Source: Verrucomicrobiales bacterium (GTDB taxonomy: Bacteria > Verrucomicrobiota > Verrucomicrobiia > Limisphaerales > SXQI01). Taken from it: a DNA stretch of 6,524 nt. The position numbers were made by a program, and so were the translations under genes. Under the pieces are notes generated by a model. The model had not been told where the DNA came from. It made no database searches and saw only the letters and a list, made by a program, of their open reading frames with translations. The first letter of the stretch is position 1; every line of letters begins with the position of its first letter. The stretch is taken from positions 1 to 6,524 of the forward strand of contig SXQI01000272.1 of the NCBI GenBank assembly GCA_005793025.1. Direction: 5' to 3'. Shown piece by piece: positions 1 through 6,053 of the stretch.

Positions 1-690
1 CTAGTCCTCCGCCTCAACCAACCTGAGTTTTCACAAATAAAGATCGAAGGCCAACAATTGATCTGCGGTGCTGGCGCACGGTTGAAACAGGTCGCCATCG
101 AGGCACGGCGCCATCAGCTGTCAGGGTTGGAATTTCTCGAAGGGATCCCAGGCTCCATTGGAGGGGCCCTGAGAATGAACGCCGGTGCCATGGGTGGAGC
201 GATGTTCGGGATCACTCACGCCATACGGTTCATGACGCTAGGCGGTGAAATAAACACTTTGGATTCAGATCAGATTCCATCGAATTATCGACATTGCCCC
301 TTCTTCGAAACCCATATTGCCTTAGTCGCGACTCTAAAAGCGGTTCCTGACACTTCAGAAGCAATCCAAACTCGCATGAACGAGGGCAGTCAAAAACGGT
401 GGAAATCCCAACCCCCTGAGCCCAGTGCTGGTTGTATTTTTAAAAATCCAACCACGATTCCATCCGGAAAATTAATCGAAGAATTGGGCCTAAAGGGAAA
501 ACGAATCGGGGGAGCGATGGTCTCCGATCTCCACGGGAATTTTATTGTAAATAAAGACCGAGCGAGTGCTCAGGATGTGCTCAGTCTAATCGAGTTGATT
601 CAACAAAAAGCACTAACCGAACGCGGTATTCGCCTCGAAACCGAGGTGCAAATCGTCGGGGTGAACAAACCCTTCGAGCACAGTCCATGA
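1..690 (+). CDS. murB: UDP-N-acetylenolpyruvoylglucosamine reductase MurB, 5'-truncated by window edge
   Basis: MurB is the cytoplasmic FAD enzyme that uses NADPH to reduce enolpyruvyl-UDP-GlcNAc to UDP-MurNAc, the second committed step of peptidoglycan precursor synthesis. The frame is open from base 1, giving 229 residues. MurB proteins are usually near 300 residues, so about 70 N-terminal residues, including the first FAD-binding GGGSN-type motif, lie outside the window. Counting from base 1, the FAD-domain motif GIPGSIGGALRMNAG is at 48-62, the YR pair carrying the conserved Arg (E. coli Arg159) at 96-97, the SAGCIFKNP segment at 142-150, and the C-terminal ETEVQIVG with the conserved Glu at 213-220. 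The position normally held by the catalytic Ser (E. coli Ser229) is Cys145 here. The compact spacing resembles type II MurB. The stop overlaps the ddl start in ATGA. The TTG at 58 is internal to the protein and is not a start. Confidence 0.96.
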   Translation, partial: LVLRLNQPEFSQIKIEGQQLICGAGARLKQVAIEARRHQLSGLEFLEGIPGSIGGALRMNAGAMGGAMFGITHAIRFMTLGGEINTLDSDQIPSNYRHCPFFETHIALVATLKAVPDTSEAIQTRMNEGSQKRWKSQPPEPSAGCIFKNPTTIPSGKLIEELGLKGKRIGGAMVSDLHGNFIVNKDRASAQDVLSLIELIQQKALTERGIRLETEVQIVGVNKPFEHSP

Positions 691-1592
691 TGGAAAAGCG
701 CGTTATCACTGTGTTGCTAGGCGGTCGATCTTCGGAACGCGAGGTCTCGCTCCGAAGCGGGGCTGCCGTCGCGAGTGCCCTGCGTGGGTTGGGTCATACA
801 GTCTTCGAGATTGACCCACAAAAAACCCTGTGGACTTTGCCTGCTCCCACCGAGGTAGTTTTTCTCGCCCTTCATGGGACTTACGGTGAAGATGGAATCA
901 TTCAGTCCGAAATCGACGTTCTAAAAATTCCTTACACCGGATGCAATTCCGAATCGAGTCGTGTCGCTTTCGATAAAGTATTGGCTAAAAAAGCCTTCGT
1001 GGCGGCCAAGGTGCCTACAGCTCCGTTCGCAGTTTTTCAAAACCCTACATCATCGTGGCCATCCCATCTCTGCCCTCCTGTCGTTGCAAAACCCGTTCGA
1101 CAAGGATCAAGCGTTGGTCTCCAGTTTGTCGATCATCGGGATACCCTTTTCCAAGCATTGAGTCGCTCACTCGAACACGATACTGAGGTCTTGGTGGAGG
1201 AACGCGTCATCGGTCGTGAAACAACAGTTGCGATCCTCGACAATCGTGCATTGCCAATCGTCGAGGTCCGCCCTAAGCAAGGAGCTTACGATTACACCAA
1301 CAAATACACTAGCGGTGCCACCGAATACCTCTGCCCGGCTCCATTATCGCCTGAAATCACGGCAGCAGTTCAACAAGCTGGGTTAAACGCTTTTAGGGCT
1401 GTCGGGGGGCGGGATTATGGCCGAGTGGATATCATGGTTCGAGCGAACGGTGATCCCGTCGTCCTCGAGGTAAACACGCTCCCTGGCATGACAGAGACTA
1501 GCCTGTTCCCGAAAGCTGCCGCAGCTGCTGGAATTAATTACCCGCAGCTCTGTCAAAAAATGATCGATCTCGCCCTTGCTCGAAGGAGTTGA
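687..1592 (+). CDS. ddl: D-alanine--D-alanine ligase
   Basis: Ddl is an ATP-grasp ligase that joins two D-alanines in the cytoplasm; MurF then adds the dipeptide to the UDP-MurNAc tripeptide. The 301-residue length is normal for the family. The N-terminal motif GGRSSEREVSL contains Glu17 (E. coli DdlB Glu15). The HGTYGEDG segment is at 63-70. The ATP-binding KPVRQGSSVGL segment (135-145) holds the Ser pair matching DdlB Ser150. The omega loop YDYTNKYTSG (201-210) has Tyr207 at the DdlB Tyr216 position, which fits a D-Ala-D-Ala rather than a D-Ala-D-Lac ligase. Metal ligands Asp248, Glu261 and Asn263 lie in GRVD and LEVNTLPGMT. The ATG overlaps the murB stop by 4 bp, so translational coupling is likely. 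Only a weak GAG (676-678) precedes it, and a second ATG follows at once (690), so the start could be one codon later. All key residues are present. Confidence 0.97.
   Translation: MMEKRVITVLLGGRSSEREVSLRSGAAVASALRGLGHTVFEIDPQKTLWTLPAPTEVVFLALHGTYGEDGIIQSEIDVLKIPYTGCNSESSRVAFDKVLAKKAFVAAKVPTAPFAVFQNPTSSWPSHLCPPVVAKPVRQGSSVGLQFVDHRDTLFQALSRSLEHDTEVLVEERVIGRETTVAILDNRALPIVEVRPKQGAYDYTNKYTSGATEYLCPAPLSPEITAAVQQAGLNAFRAVGGRDYGRVDIMVRANGDPVVLEVNTLPGMTETSLFPKAAAAAGINYPQLCQKMIDLALARRS
1583..1588 (+). promoter_or_regulatory. Shine-Dalgarno site setting the ftsQ start
   Basis: AAGGAG lies at the very end of ddl, 6 bases before the ATG at 1595. The alternative TTG at 1589 directly abuts this site with no spacer, so it cannot use it. 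The site therefore decides in favour of the ATG at 1595. The ddl stop (1590-1592) sits between the site and the ATG, an arrangement that suits re-initiation by ribosomes finishing ddl. Confidence 0.85.
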
Positions 1593-1594
1593 AA

Positions 1595-2551
1595 ATGTGG
1601 TTCCAAAAAAATAAAAATCGCCGGAACGAACGATCACAACTGCTCGACGTGAAGTTGCGTTCCCAAGGGCCTCACAGCGTCGGATCTAGGCTTTTAGGAC
1701 TATCCCTCGCGGGTGCCACGTTGCTCCTGCTCTGCGGTTTCTTGCTGTGGAAGGGTTGGGGTTTCGCGATGGAACGCCTCATTTATTCGAACCCCGCACT
1801 GACAGTGCAGCAAATCGTGGTGCTGACGGATGGAGTGCTGCCAGCGGACCTCATTCAAAGTTGGGCCGGTGTGAAGAAGGGTGAGAATCTCATGTCGGTG
1901 GATCTTTCGAGAGTGCAACGACAGCTAATGCTCGTCCCATCCATTCAAAGTGCATCCGTCATTCGCCGCCCACCATCGGAAATCCAACTCCGCATCAGCG
2001 AACGTGTTCCGATTGCCCAAGTTTGTCTCTATCGCACCACTGGCCCTGAACAACTCCTCGAGTCCCACGTGCTCTACCTAGATGCTGAGGGCTATGTCAT
2101 GCCACACATCTCGAGTGCAACACAAAGCGTTACCCAACTTGCCAAACGGCCTCTCGCTTCTTTGATAGGACTCCGGGCCACGGATGTGCCCATTGGCCAA
2201 AGGATCACCCTGCCACAAGCCCAAGCCGCTTTGAAATGGGTCATCGAATTCGACAAAACCTCCCTCTCCACCCGTGTAGATGTTCTCTCGATCGACGTAG
2301 GAAACCCGCACACTCTCCGAGTAACAACTGAACAAGGGAGTGAGATTATTTTCGCCACTCAAAACCTTGAGCCTCAACTTCAACGCTGGCAAACGGTTCA
2401 CGAATGGGGGACCAAGAATTCCAAGGTGATCGGCTCCCTCGATCTAGCAGTCCAGAATTACGTGCCACTTAAATGGCTTGATACCAGCCAATCTCCATCT
2501 CAAAAAACCAAGCTAAATACTCCGCTTTCATCAAGGAAAAAACATGTTTGA
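1595..2551 (+). CDS. ftsQ: Cell division protein FtsQ (POTRA domain, single membrane span)
   Basis: FtsQ is a bitopic inner-membrane divisome protein that links early cytoplasmic ring proteins to the FtsB/FtsL and septal synthase module. The 318-residue product has a basic N-terminal tail rich in Lys and Arg (1-32), then one hydrophobic span at about 33-58 (LLGLSLAGATLLLLCGFLLW). A POTRA-like region follows at about 66-136: a VQQIVVL strand, GVKKGENLMSVDLSRVQRQL, then VPSIQSASVIRRPPSEIQLRISER. A beta-rich C-terminal domain ends in SLDLAVQNYVPLKW (281-294), matching the family's closing DLRY...W strand. A polar tail of 24 residues follows. FtsQ is poorly conserved in sequence, so the call rests on topology, the POTRA pattern, this end motif and the position between ddl and ftsA. 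The Arg and Tyr of the usual end motif are replaced by Ala and Val. The last 8 bases overlap ftsA. Confidence 0.92.
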   Translation: MWFQKNKNRRNERSQLLDVKLRSQGPHSVGSRLLGLSLAGATLLLLCGFLLWKGWGFAMERLIYSNPALTVQQIVVLTDGVLPADLIQSWAGVKKGENLMSVDLSRVQRQLMLVPSIQSASVIRRPPSEIQLRISERVPIAQVCLYRTTGPEQLLESHVLYLDAEGYVMPHISSATQSVTQLAKRPLASLIGLRATDVPIGQRITLPQAQAALKWVIEFDKTSLSTRVDVLSIDVGNPHTLRVTTEQGSEIIFATQNLEPQLQRWQTVHEWGTKNSKVIGSLDLAVQNYVPLKWLDTSQSPSQKTKLNTPLSSRKKHV

Positions 2552-3770
2552 AACCACTCCGATCGTCGTTGGGTTGGATATCGGCACCTCCAAAGTCTGC
2601 GCCGTGGTTGGCGAAATCAATGACTCCGGCGGCCTGAACATTGTGGGAGTTGGCCAATCGAAATCGCGCGGTGTGCGCAAAGGAGAGGTCGTGGACGCCA
2701 CCCTTGCTGGTGAGGATATTCGCAACGCCATCGTCGAAGCCGAACAAATGGCCGACACCGAAATCCGCAGCGTCTACCTCGGTGTAACCGGAGGCCATAT
2801 CAGGGGTTTGAACAATCGAGGATTCCATCCGGTTGTCTCGAACGATCGAGAAATCACTGACGACGACGTTCAGGATGTAATCAAAAACGCGCGAGCGATT
2901 AATCTCCCCGCCGAGAACAAAGTCCTCCATGTCATCCGTCAACTTTTCCTCGTCGATGGACAGGATGGAATTGTCAATCCAGTGGGAATGTTCGGAGCGA
3001 GTGTCGCGGTGGATGTCCATGTGGTCCATGGGAATTTGAACCGACTGCAAAACCCGATCCGAGCAGTTAAAAACTTACAACTTGAAATCGAGGATGTCGT
3101 CTTCAGCGGTCTCGCCTCCTCCCTCGCCCTCCTCAATAATCATCAAAAGGAAATGGGCAGCCTCGTCATTGACATCGGTGCAGGCACGACGGAGTTTGTT
3201 GTTTACTCCAATGGCATCATTAAACATACGGGCGTTATTGCAGTCGGGGGCGACCATCTTTCGAATGATCTGGCTTACGGCCTCAAAGTCCCTCTCAGCC
3301 GCGCAGAGCAACTAAAGATTGATCATGGATCTGCTCTCGTGGAACCAGAGATCAAAGGTCACACGATCACCCTAACCAATGATCTGGGGATTCCTGAGAA
3401 AACAATCAACCTCGAACATCTTCGCCGGATCATGTCCCTTCGATTGGGCGAGATTTTCCAACTCATTGCAAAAGAACTCGATCAGTCCGATCTGTTGAGC
3501 CACGTCCGCGAAGGTGTGTTCCTCACCGGCGGTTGCTCACGCATTCCGGGCATCGAAACTCTGGCGAACCAATCATTTCACCTGCCAGTTACTCTCGGAA
3601 AAACGAACTCGATCAGTGGTTTGAAATCTGCCCTAGATCAACCCGAATTTGCTGCCGCCATTGGCCTCGCTAGGTTTGGTTCGTTTGAAATGCGAAAACG
3701 ATCACAAGAAAAACCCGGGTTGCAAACCACCATAACCCAAACTTTCAAAAACCTTTTCGGTCGCTCCTAA
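2544..3770 (+). CDS. ftsA: Cell division protein FtsA, actin-like FtsZ membrane tether
   Basis: FtsA is an actin-family ATP-binding protein on the cytoplasmic side of the membrane. It anchors FtsZ filaments and recruits later divisome proteins. The 408-residue product has the phosphate-1 motif GLDIGTSKVCAVVGE (10-24), the FtsA-specific 1C domain after about residue 80 (YLGVTGGHIRGLNNRG at 78-93), the phosphate-2 motif VIDIGAGTTEF (208-218) and the adenosine motif VFLTGGCSRIPG (325-336). It ends in TFKNLFGRS (400-408), a short basic stretch with two Phe that fits the amphipathic membrane-targeting helix of the family. No key motif is missing. The ATG at 2544 is preceded by AAGGA (2533-2537) with a 6-base spacer and overlaps the end of ftsQ by 8 bases, indicating coupling. 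The partner FtsZ is encoded 28 bp downstream and has a matching tail peptide. Confidence 0.98.
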   Translation: MFETTPIVVGLDIGTSKVCAVVGEINDSGGLNIVGVGQSKSRGVRKGEVVDATLAGEDIRNAIVEAEQMADTEIRSVYLGVTGGHIRGLNNRGFHPVVSNDREITDDDVQDVIKNARAINLPAENKVLHVIRQLFLVDGQDGIVNPVGMFGASVAVDVHVVHGNLNRLQNPIRAVKNLQLEIEDVVFSGLASSLALLNNHQKEMGSLVIDIGAGTTEFVVYSNGIIKHTGVIAVGGDHLSNDLAYGLKVPLSRAEQLKIDHGSALVEPEIKGHTITLTNDLGIPEKTINLEHLRRIMSLRLGEIFQLIAKELDQSDLLSHVREGVFLTGGCSRIPGIETLANQSFHLPVTLGKTNSISGLKSALDQPEFAAAIGLARFGSFEMRKRSQEKPGLQTTITQTFKNLFGRS

Positions 3771-3798
3771 AACAACACTCACACCCTAGGATTTACTT

Positions 3799-5118
3799 AT
3801 GCGCGAATCGATTCCTGATCTTAATTCCGGCAGTTCCAGCCAACCCCTCACCATCAAAATAATTGGCGTCGGAGGTGCAGGGAGCAATGTCGTGGCAGAA
3901 ATGCAACGATCAGATCTCGGGGCGATCCCGGCCCTGATTTTGCACACCAATAGCCGAATCCTCAACCTAGATACCAAGGCCCAAAAGATGGTTCTCGGTG
4001 CCCGCCGCACCCACGGCCTTGGAACCGGTGGCGACCCAGAGATTGGCCGCGCCGCAACCGAAGATCAGGAGGAACCACTCCGACAATTTTGCCAAGGAGC
4101 AGATCTGATTTTTATCGTGGCAGGCTTAGGAGGAGGAACAGGGACAGGTGCTGCACCCGTCGTCGCAAGGGTAGCAAAAGACTCGGGAGCACTTGCACTT
4201 GCGGTTGTCGCTCTCCCATTCGATTTTGAAGGGAATCGTCGCACTAAACAGGCTCAAGTTGGTCTCGTGAATCTCAAATCCGCTGCCGATGCTGTGATCT
4301 GTCTCCCAAACCAGAAACTTTTCCACATCCTCGACGAACAGACCCCTGTTACGGAAACATTTGCTGCTAGCAACGATTTGATGACTCAAGGGGTTCGAGG
4401 CATTTGGCAAATGCTCACTCGGACAGGGTTGATCAATGTGGATTTTTCCTACCTGAGATCCGTTGTCCACGACCGTCACACAGAAAGCATGTTCGCCTCC
4501 GCCGAGGCGAGAGGAGAGGCTCGCGTTCGCGAGGTTCTTGATCGTCTAGTTGCCAGTCCCCTCCTCGAGGAAGGACGTGTCCTTCAAGAATCGAGCGATG
4601 TCCTAGTGAGTTTGGTGGGTGGGCCGGATCTGACCATCACTGAGGTGAACAAGATCATGGAGCAACTCAACCGCCGGGTAACTGAAGGTCAGTTGATCCT
4701 CGGTGCCGCAATCGACCCAACTCAAACGGGTTGCATCAGACTCACGATCGTTGCTTCGAGACCCAATCGCGACCTCGCAGGTCAATCGGTCCCAGAACTC
4801 TCTCGATTATCACCTCCACCAACTCTCAAAGGCGAAATTGAAGCCCCATTTTTTGACGAACTTACCGTCAACCTCTCCCAGTCGCGTTTCAAAGCACCTC
4901 CGCCCGCCACCACCCCAGAGAACACGGAACTACTCCTTCAACAACTCAACGGTCAGTCTGACCGCACTCGGAGGCATTCCTCAAAACGGTTGAAACAAGA
5001 AATGTTCAACCTAGAAATCGTTTCCAAAGGCCGTTTCGAAAAGAGCGAGCCCACCATTCACCACGGCGAGGATCTCGACGTTCCGACCTATATCCGTCGC
5101 GGCGTAGTTCTTAACTAA
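3799..5118 (+). CDS. ftsZ: Cell division protein FtsZ, divergent at GTPase loops
   Basis: FtsZ is the bacterial tubulin homologue that polymerises with GTP into the division ring. The 439-residue product has the N-terminal Rossmann motif IIGVGGAGSN (21-30), the T3-type loop GLGTGGDPEIG (73-83), the G-box GGGTGTGAAPVVA (111-123), the base-binding segment PFDFEGNRRTKQAQVGL (140-156), ASNDL (190-194) and the T7 loop INVDFSYL (212-219). A C-terminal core domain runs to about 323, a polar Pro/Ser/Gln-rich linker covers about 324-423, and the tail DLDVPTYIRR (425-434) matches the FtsA-binding consensus. Two features are odd. Tyr218 replaces the second T7 aspartate (E. coli Asp212) although Asp215 (Asp209) is kept, and the usual NTDxQ of the T2 loop reads HTNSR (49-53). 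AGGA (3788-3791) lies 7 bases before the ATG. Synteny with ftsA and the tail peptide argue that it is the working division FtsZ and not a BtubA/B-type tubulin. Confidence 0.96.
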   Translation: MRESIPDLNSGSSSQPLTIKIIGVGGAGSNVVAEMQRSDLGAIPALILHTNSRILNLDTKAQKMVLGARRTHGLGTGGDPEIGRAATEDQEEPLRQFCQGADLIFIVAGLGGGTGTGAAPVVARVAKDSGALALAVVALPFDFEGNRRTKQAQVGLVNLKSAADAVICLPNQKLFHILDEQTPVTETFAASNDLMTQGVRGIWQMLTRTGLINVDFSYLRSVVHDRHTESMFASAEARGEARVREVLDRLVASPLLEEGRVLQESSDVLVSLVGGPDLTITEVNKIMEQLNRRVTEGQLILGAAIDPTQTGCIRLTIVASRPNRDLAGQSVPELSRLSPPPTLKGEIEAPFFDELTVNLSQSRFKAPPPATTPENTELLLQQLNGQSDRTRRHSSKRLKQEMFNLEIVSKGRFEKSEPTIHHGEDLDVPTYIRRGVVLN

Positions 5119-5119
5119 G

Positions 5120-5154
5120 CACGAAGTTCAGTCGTGGGAGACTAAGGTCGAACT
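5120..5154. other. Possible weak stem-loop between convergent operons
   Basis: Two competing hairpins can be drawn. One pairs CACGA (5120-5124) with TCGTG (5132-5136) around a 7-base loop. The other pairs AGTTCAGTC (5125-5133) with GACT (5140-5143) and GAACT (5150-5154), leaving a 6-base loop and a 6-base one-sided bulge. Neither is followed by a clear T run on either strand, so neither is a convincing intrinsic terminator. Position alone, between two converging stop codons and inside the last codons of the - strand gene, makes some role in transcription ending possible. Confidence 0.2.
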
Positions 5155-6041
5155 GGGGTTTGTTCCCGTTTGATCTCATCCACCATTCGCATCAGTCGTT
5201 TTCCATACTCCACAAACGATTCGAACATCTCGCTGTCCTTCGCTTTGACCGTGGCATCATGAAAAACAACCGCCAAATGCGGTTCAATAGAAATCCCCTC
5301 GTCGTAGCCTGATCCAAGTAAGTCAGTCAGAATCCGTCGAACCTGTCCGTGACCCTCACCTGGAAACGTATAATCGGCATCATTCTTCGCTGGATTCCAA
5401 ATCGCATCTTTCACATGGACATGGGCGATATGCCCCTTCACGTTTTGATAGAACTCCCATGGGTTCTGCTTGGGCCAAGGTTTGGGCTGATTACGATCGG
5501 CATTAAAAATCGGGTTCGCTGTGTCGAAAACAAGTTTTAGACTAGGAACTTCGCCCAGCATCTCTTGGGTATATTTCCAACCCATCCCCCCGTAGTTCAT
5601 GCAATTCTCATGCGCCGGTTGCAAACCCGCATCCAGAAACATTGCTGTCACTTCCCGCAGCCGTTTGAACCGTTCCGCAGCCCGTTGGTCTTCAGTTTCA
5701 TCCACGGCGAAACTCATGATCCGCACTAGTTTTGTTCCTAACCGCTGCATCCGAGGAATGGCTCGACGTGCCTCCTCCCGAGAGGAATCAAATGGTTCGT
5801 GAATTTTCTTCCCCCAGTTAGCAATCGCAGAGCCAAAACAGCAAACTTGGATTCCAGCTTCCTCCAAACTAGCGACAGCCATTTCGAACGCTGGGTCAGG
5901 GATGTCGTGTAGATTGGCTTTTGGATATCCGGGCACTTCCACATTCCTAGCTTCCAGTTGATTCCATCCCAACGCCTTCAACGCGCTGATTTGCGAACCG
6001 ATCGTGTTCCCCGCTTCATCTCCAATTCCAGTGAAATACAT
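5142..6041 (-). CDS. Sugar phosphate isomerase/epimerase-like TIM-barrel protein (AP endonuclease 2 / xylose isomerase-like superfamily)
   Basis: This 299-residue protein belongs to the metal-dependent TIM-barrel superfamily that includes inosose dehydratase, tagatose epimerase, hydroxypyruvate isomerase and many uncharacterised sugar isomerases. Likely metal ligands fall at the usual strand ends: Glu145 in AHENC, Asp173 in VFDTAN, His207 or His209 in HVHVKD and Glu253 in SIEPH. FPGEGHG (226-232) is the typical loop before the last strands. There is no signal peptide, so it should be cytoplasmic. The start ATG lies 12 bases after the stop of an upstream oxidoreductase gene, so the two are almost certainly co-transcribed; no good Shine-Dalgarno precedes it, which fits coupling. 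Such pairs often oxidise and isomerise or epimerise sugars or polyols. The substrate cannot be assigned from sequence. The gene converges on ftsZ with a 23-bp gap. Confidence 0.9.
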   Translation of the reverse strand: MYFTGIGDEAGNTIGSQISALKALGWNQLEARNVEVPGYPKANLHDIPDPAFEMAVASLEEAGIQVCCFGSAIANWGKKIHEPFDSSREEARRAIPRMQRLGTKLVRIMSFAVDETEDQRAAERFKRLREVTAMFLDAGLQPAHENCMNYGGMGWKYTQEMLGEVPSLKLVFDTANPIFNADRNQPKPWPKQNPWEFYQNVKGHIAHVHVKDAIWNPAKNDADYTFPGEGHGQVRRILTDLLGSGYDEGISIEPHLAVVFHDATVKAKDSEMFESFVEYGKRLMRMVDEIKREQTPVRP

Positions 6042-6053
6042 AATACTTAAAAG

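Noticed and set aside
58..60. TTG at 58 as the start of murB.
   Set aside because: The frame is open back to base 1 and the upstream residues fit MurB, so this is an internal Leu codon of a gene cut by the window.
1589..1594. TTG at 1589 as the ftsQ start.
   Set aside because: It directly abuts the AAGGAG site with no spacer, while the ATG at 1595 has an ideal 6-base spacer.
2078..2401. A 107-codon - strand frame inside ftsQ, with another - strand frame of 88 codons overlapping it.
   Set aside because: Two mutually overlapping antisense frames in one gene with no recognisable domain are shadows; ftsQ itself is supported by topology and context.
2469..3050. A 193-codon open frame on the - strand opposite ftsQ/ftsA.
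   Set aside because: It lies wholly antisense to strongly supported ftsA coding sequence, its product resembles no family I recognise, and its composition is what an antisense frame of ftsA would give.
3799..5118. A bacterial tubulin (BtubA/B) or plasmid TubZ instead of FtsZ.
   Set aside because: The protein has the FtsZ-type G-box, NVDF T7 start, C-terminal tail peptide for FtsA and lies directly after ftsA in a division cluster.
5120..5154. A bidirectional intrinsic terminator between ftsZ and the isomerase gene.
   Set aside because: The stems are short or interrupted and no T run follows on either strand; it is kept only as a low-confidence stem-loop.
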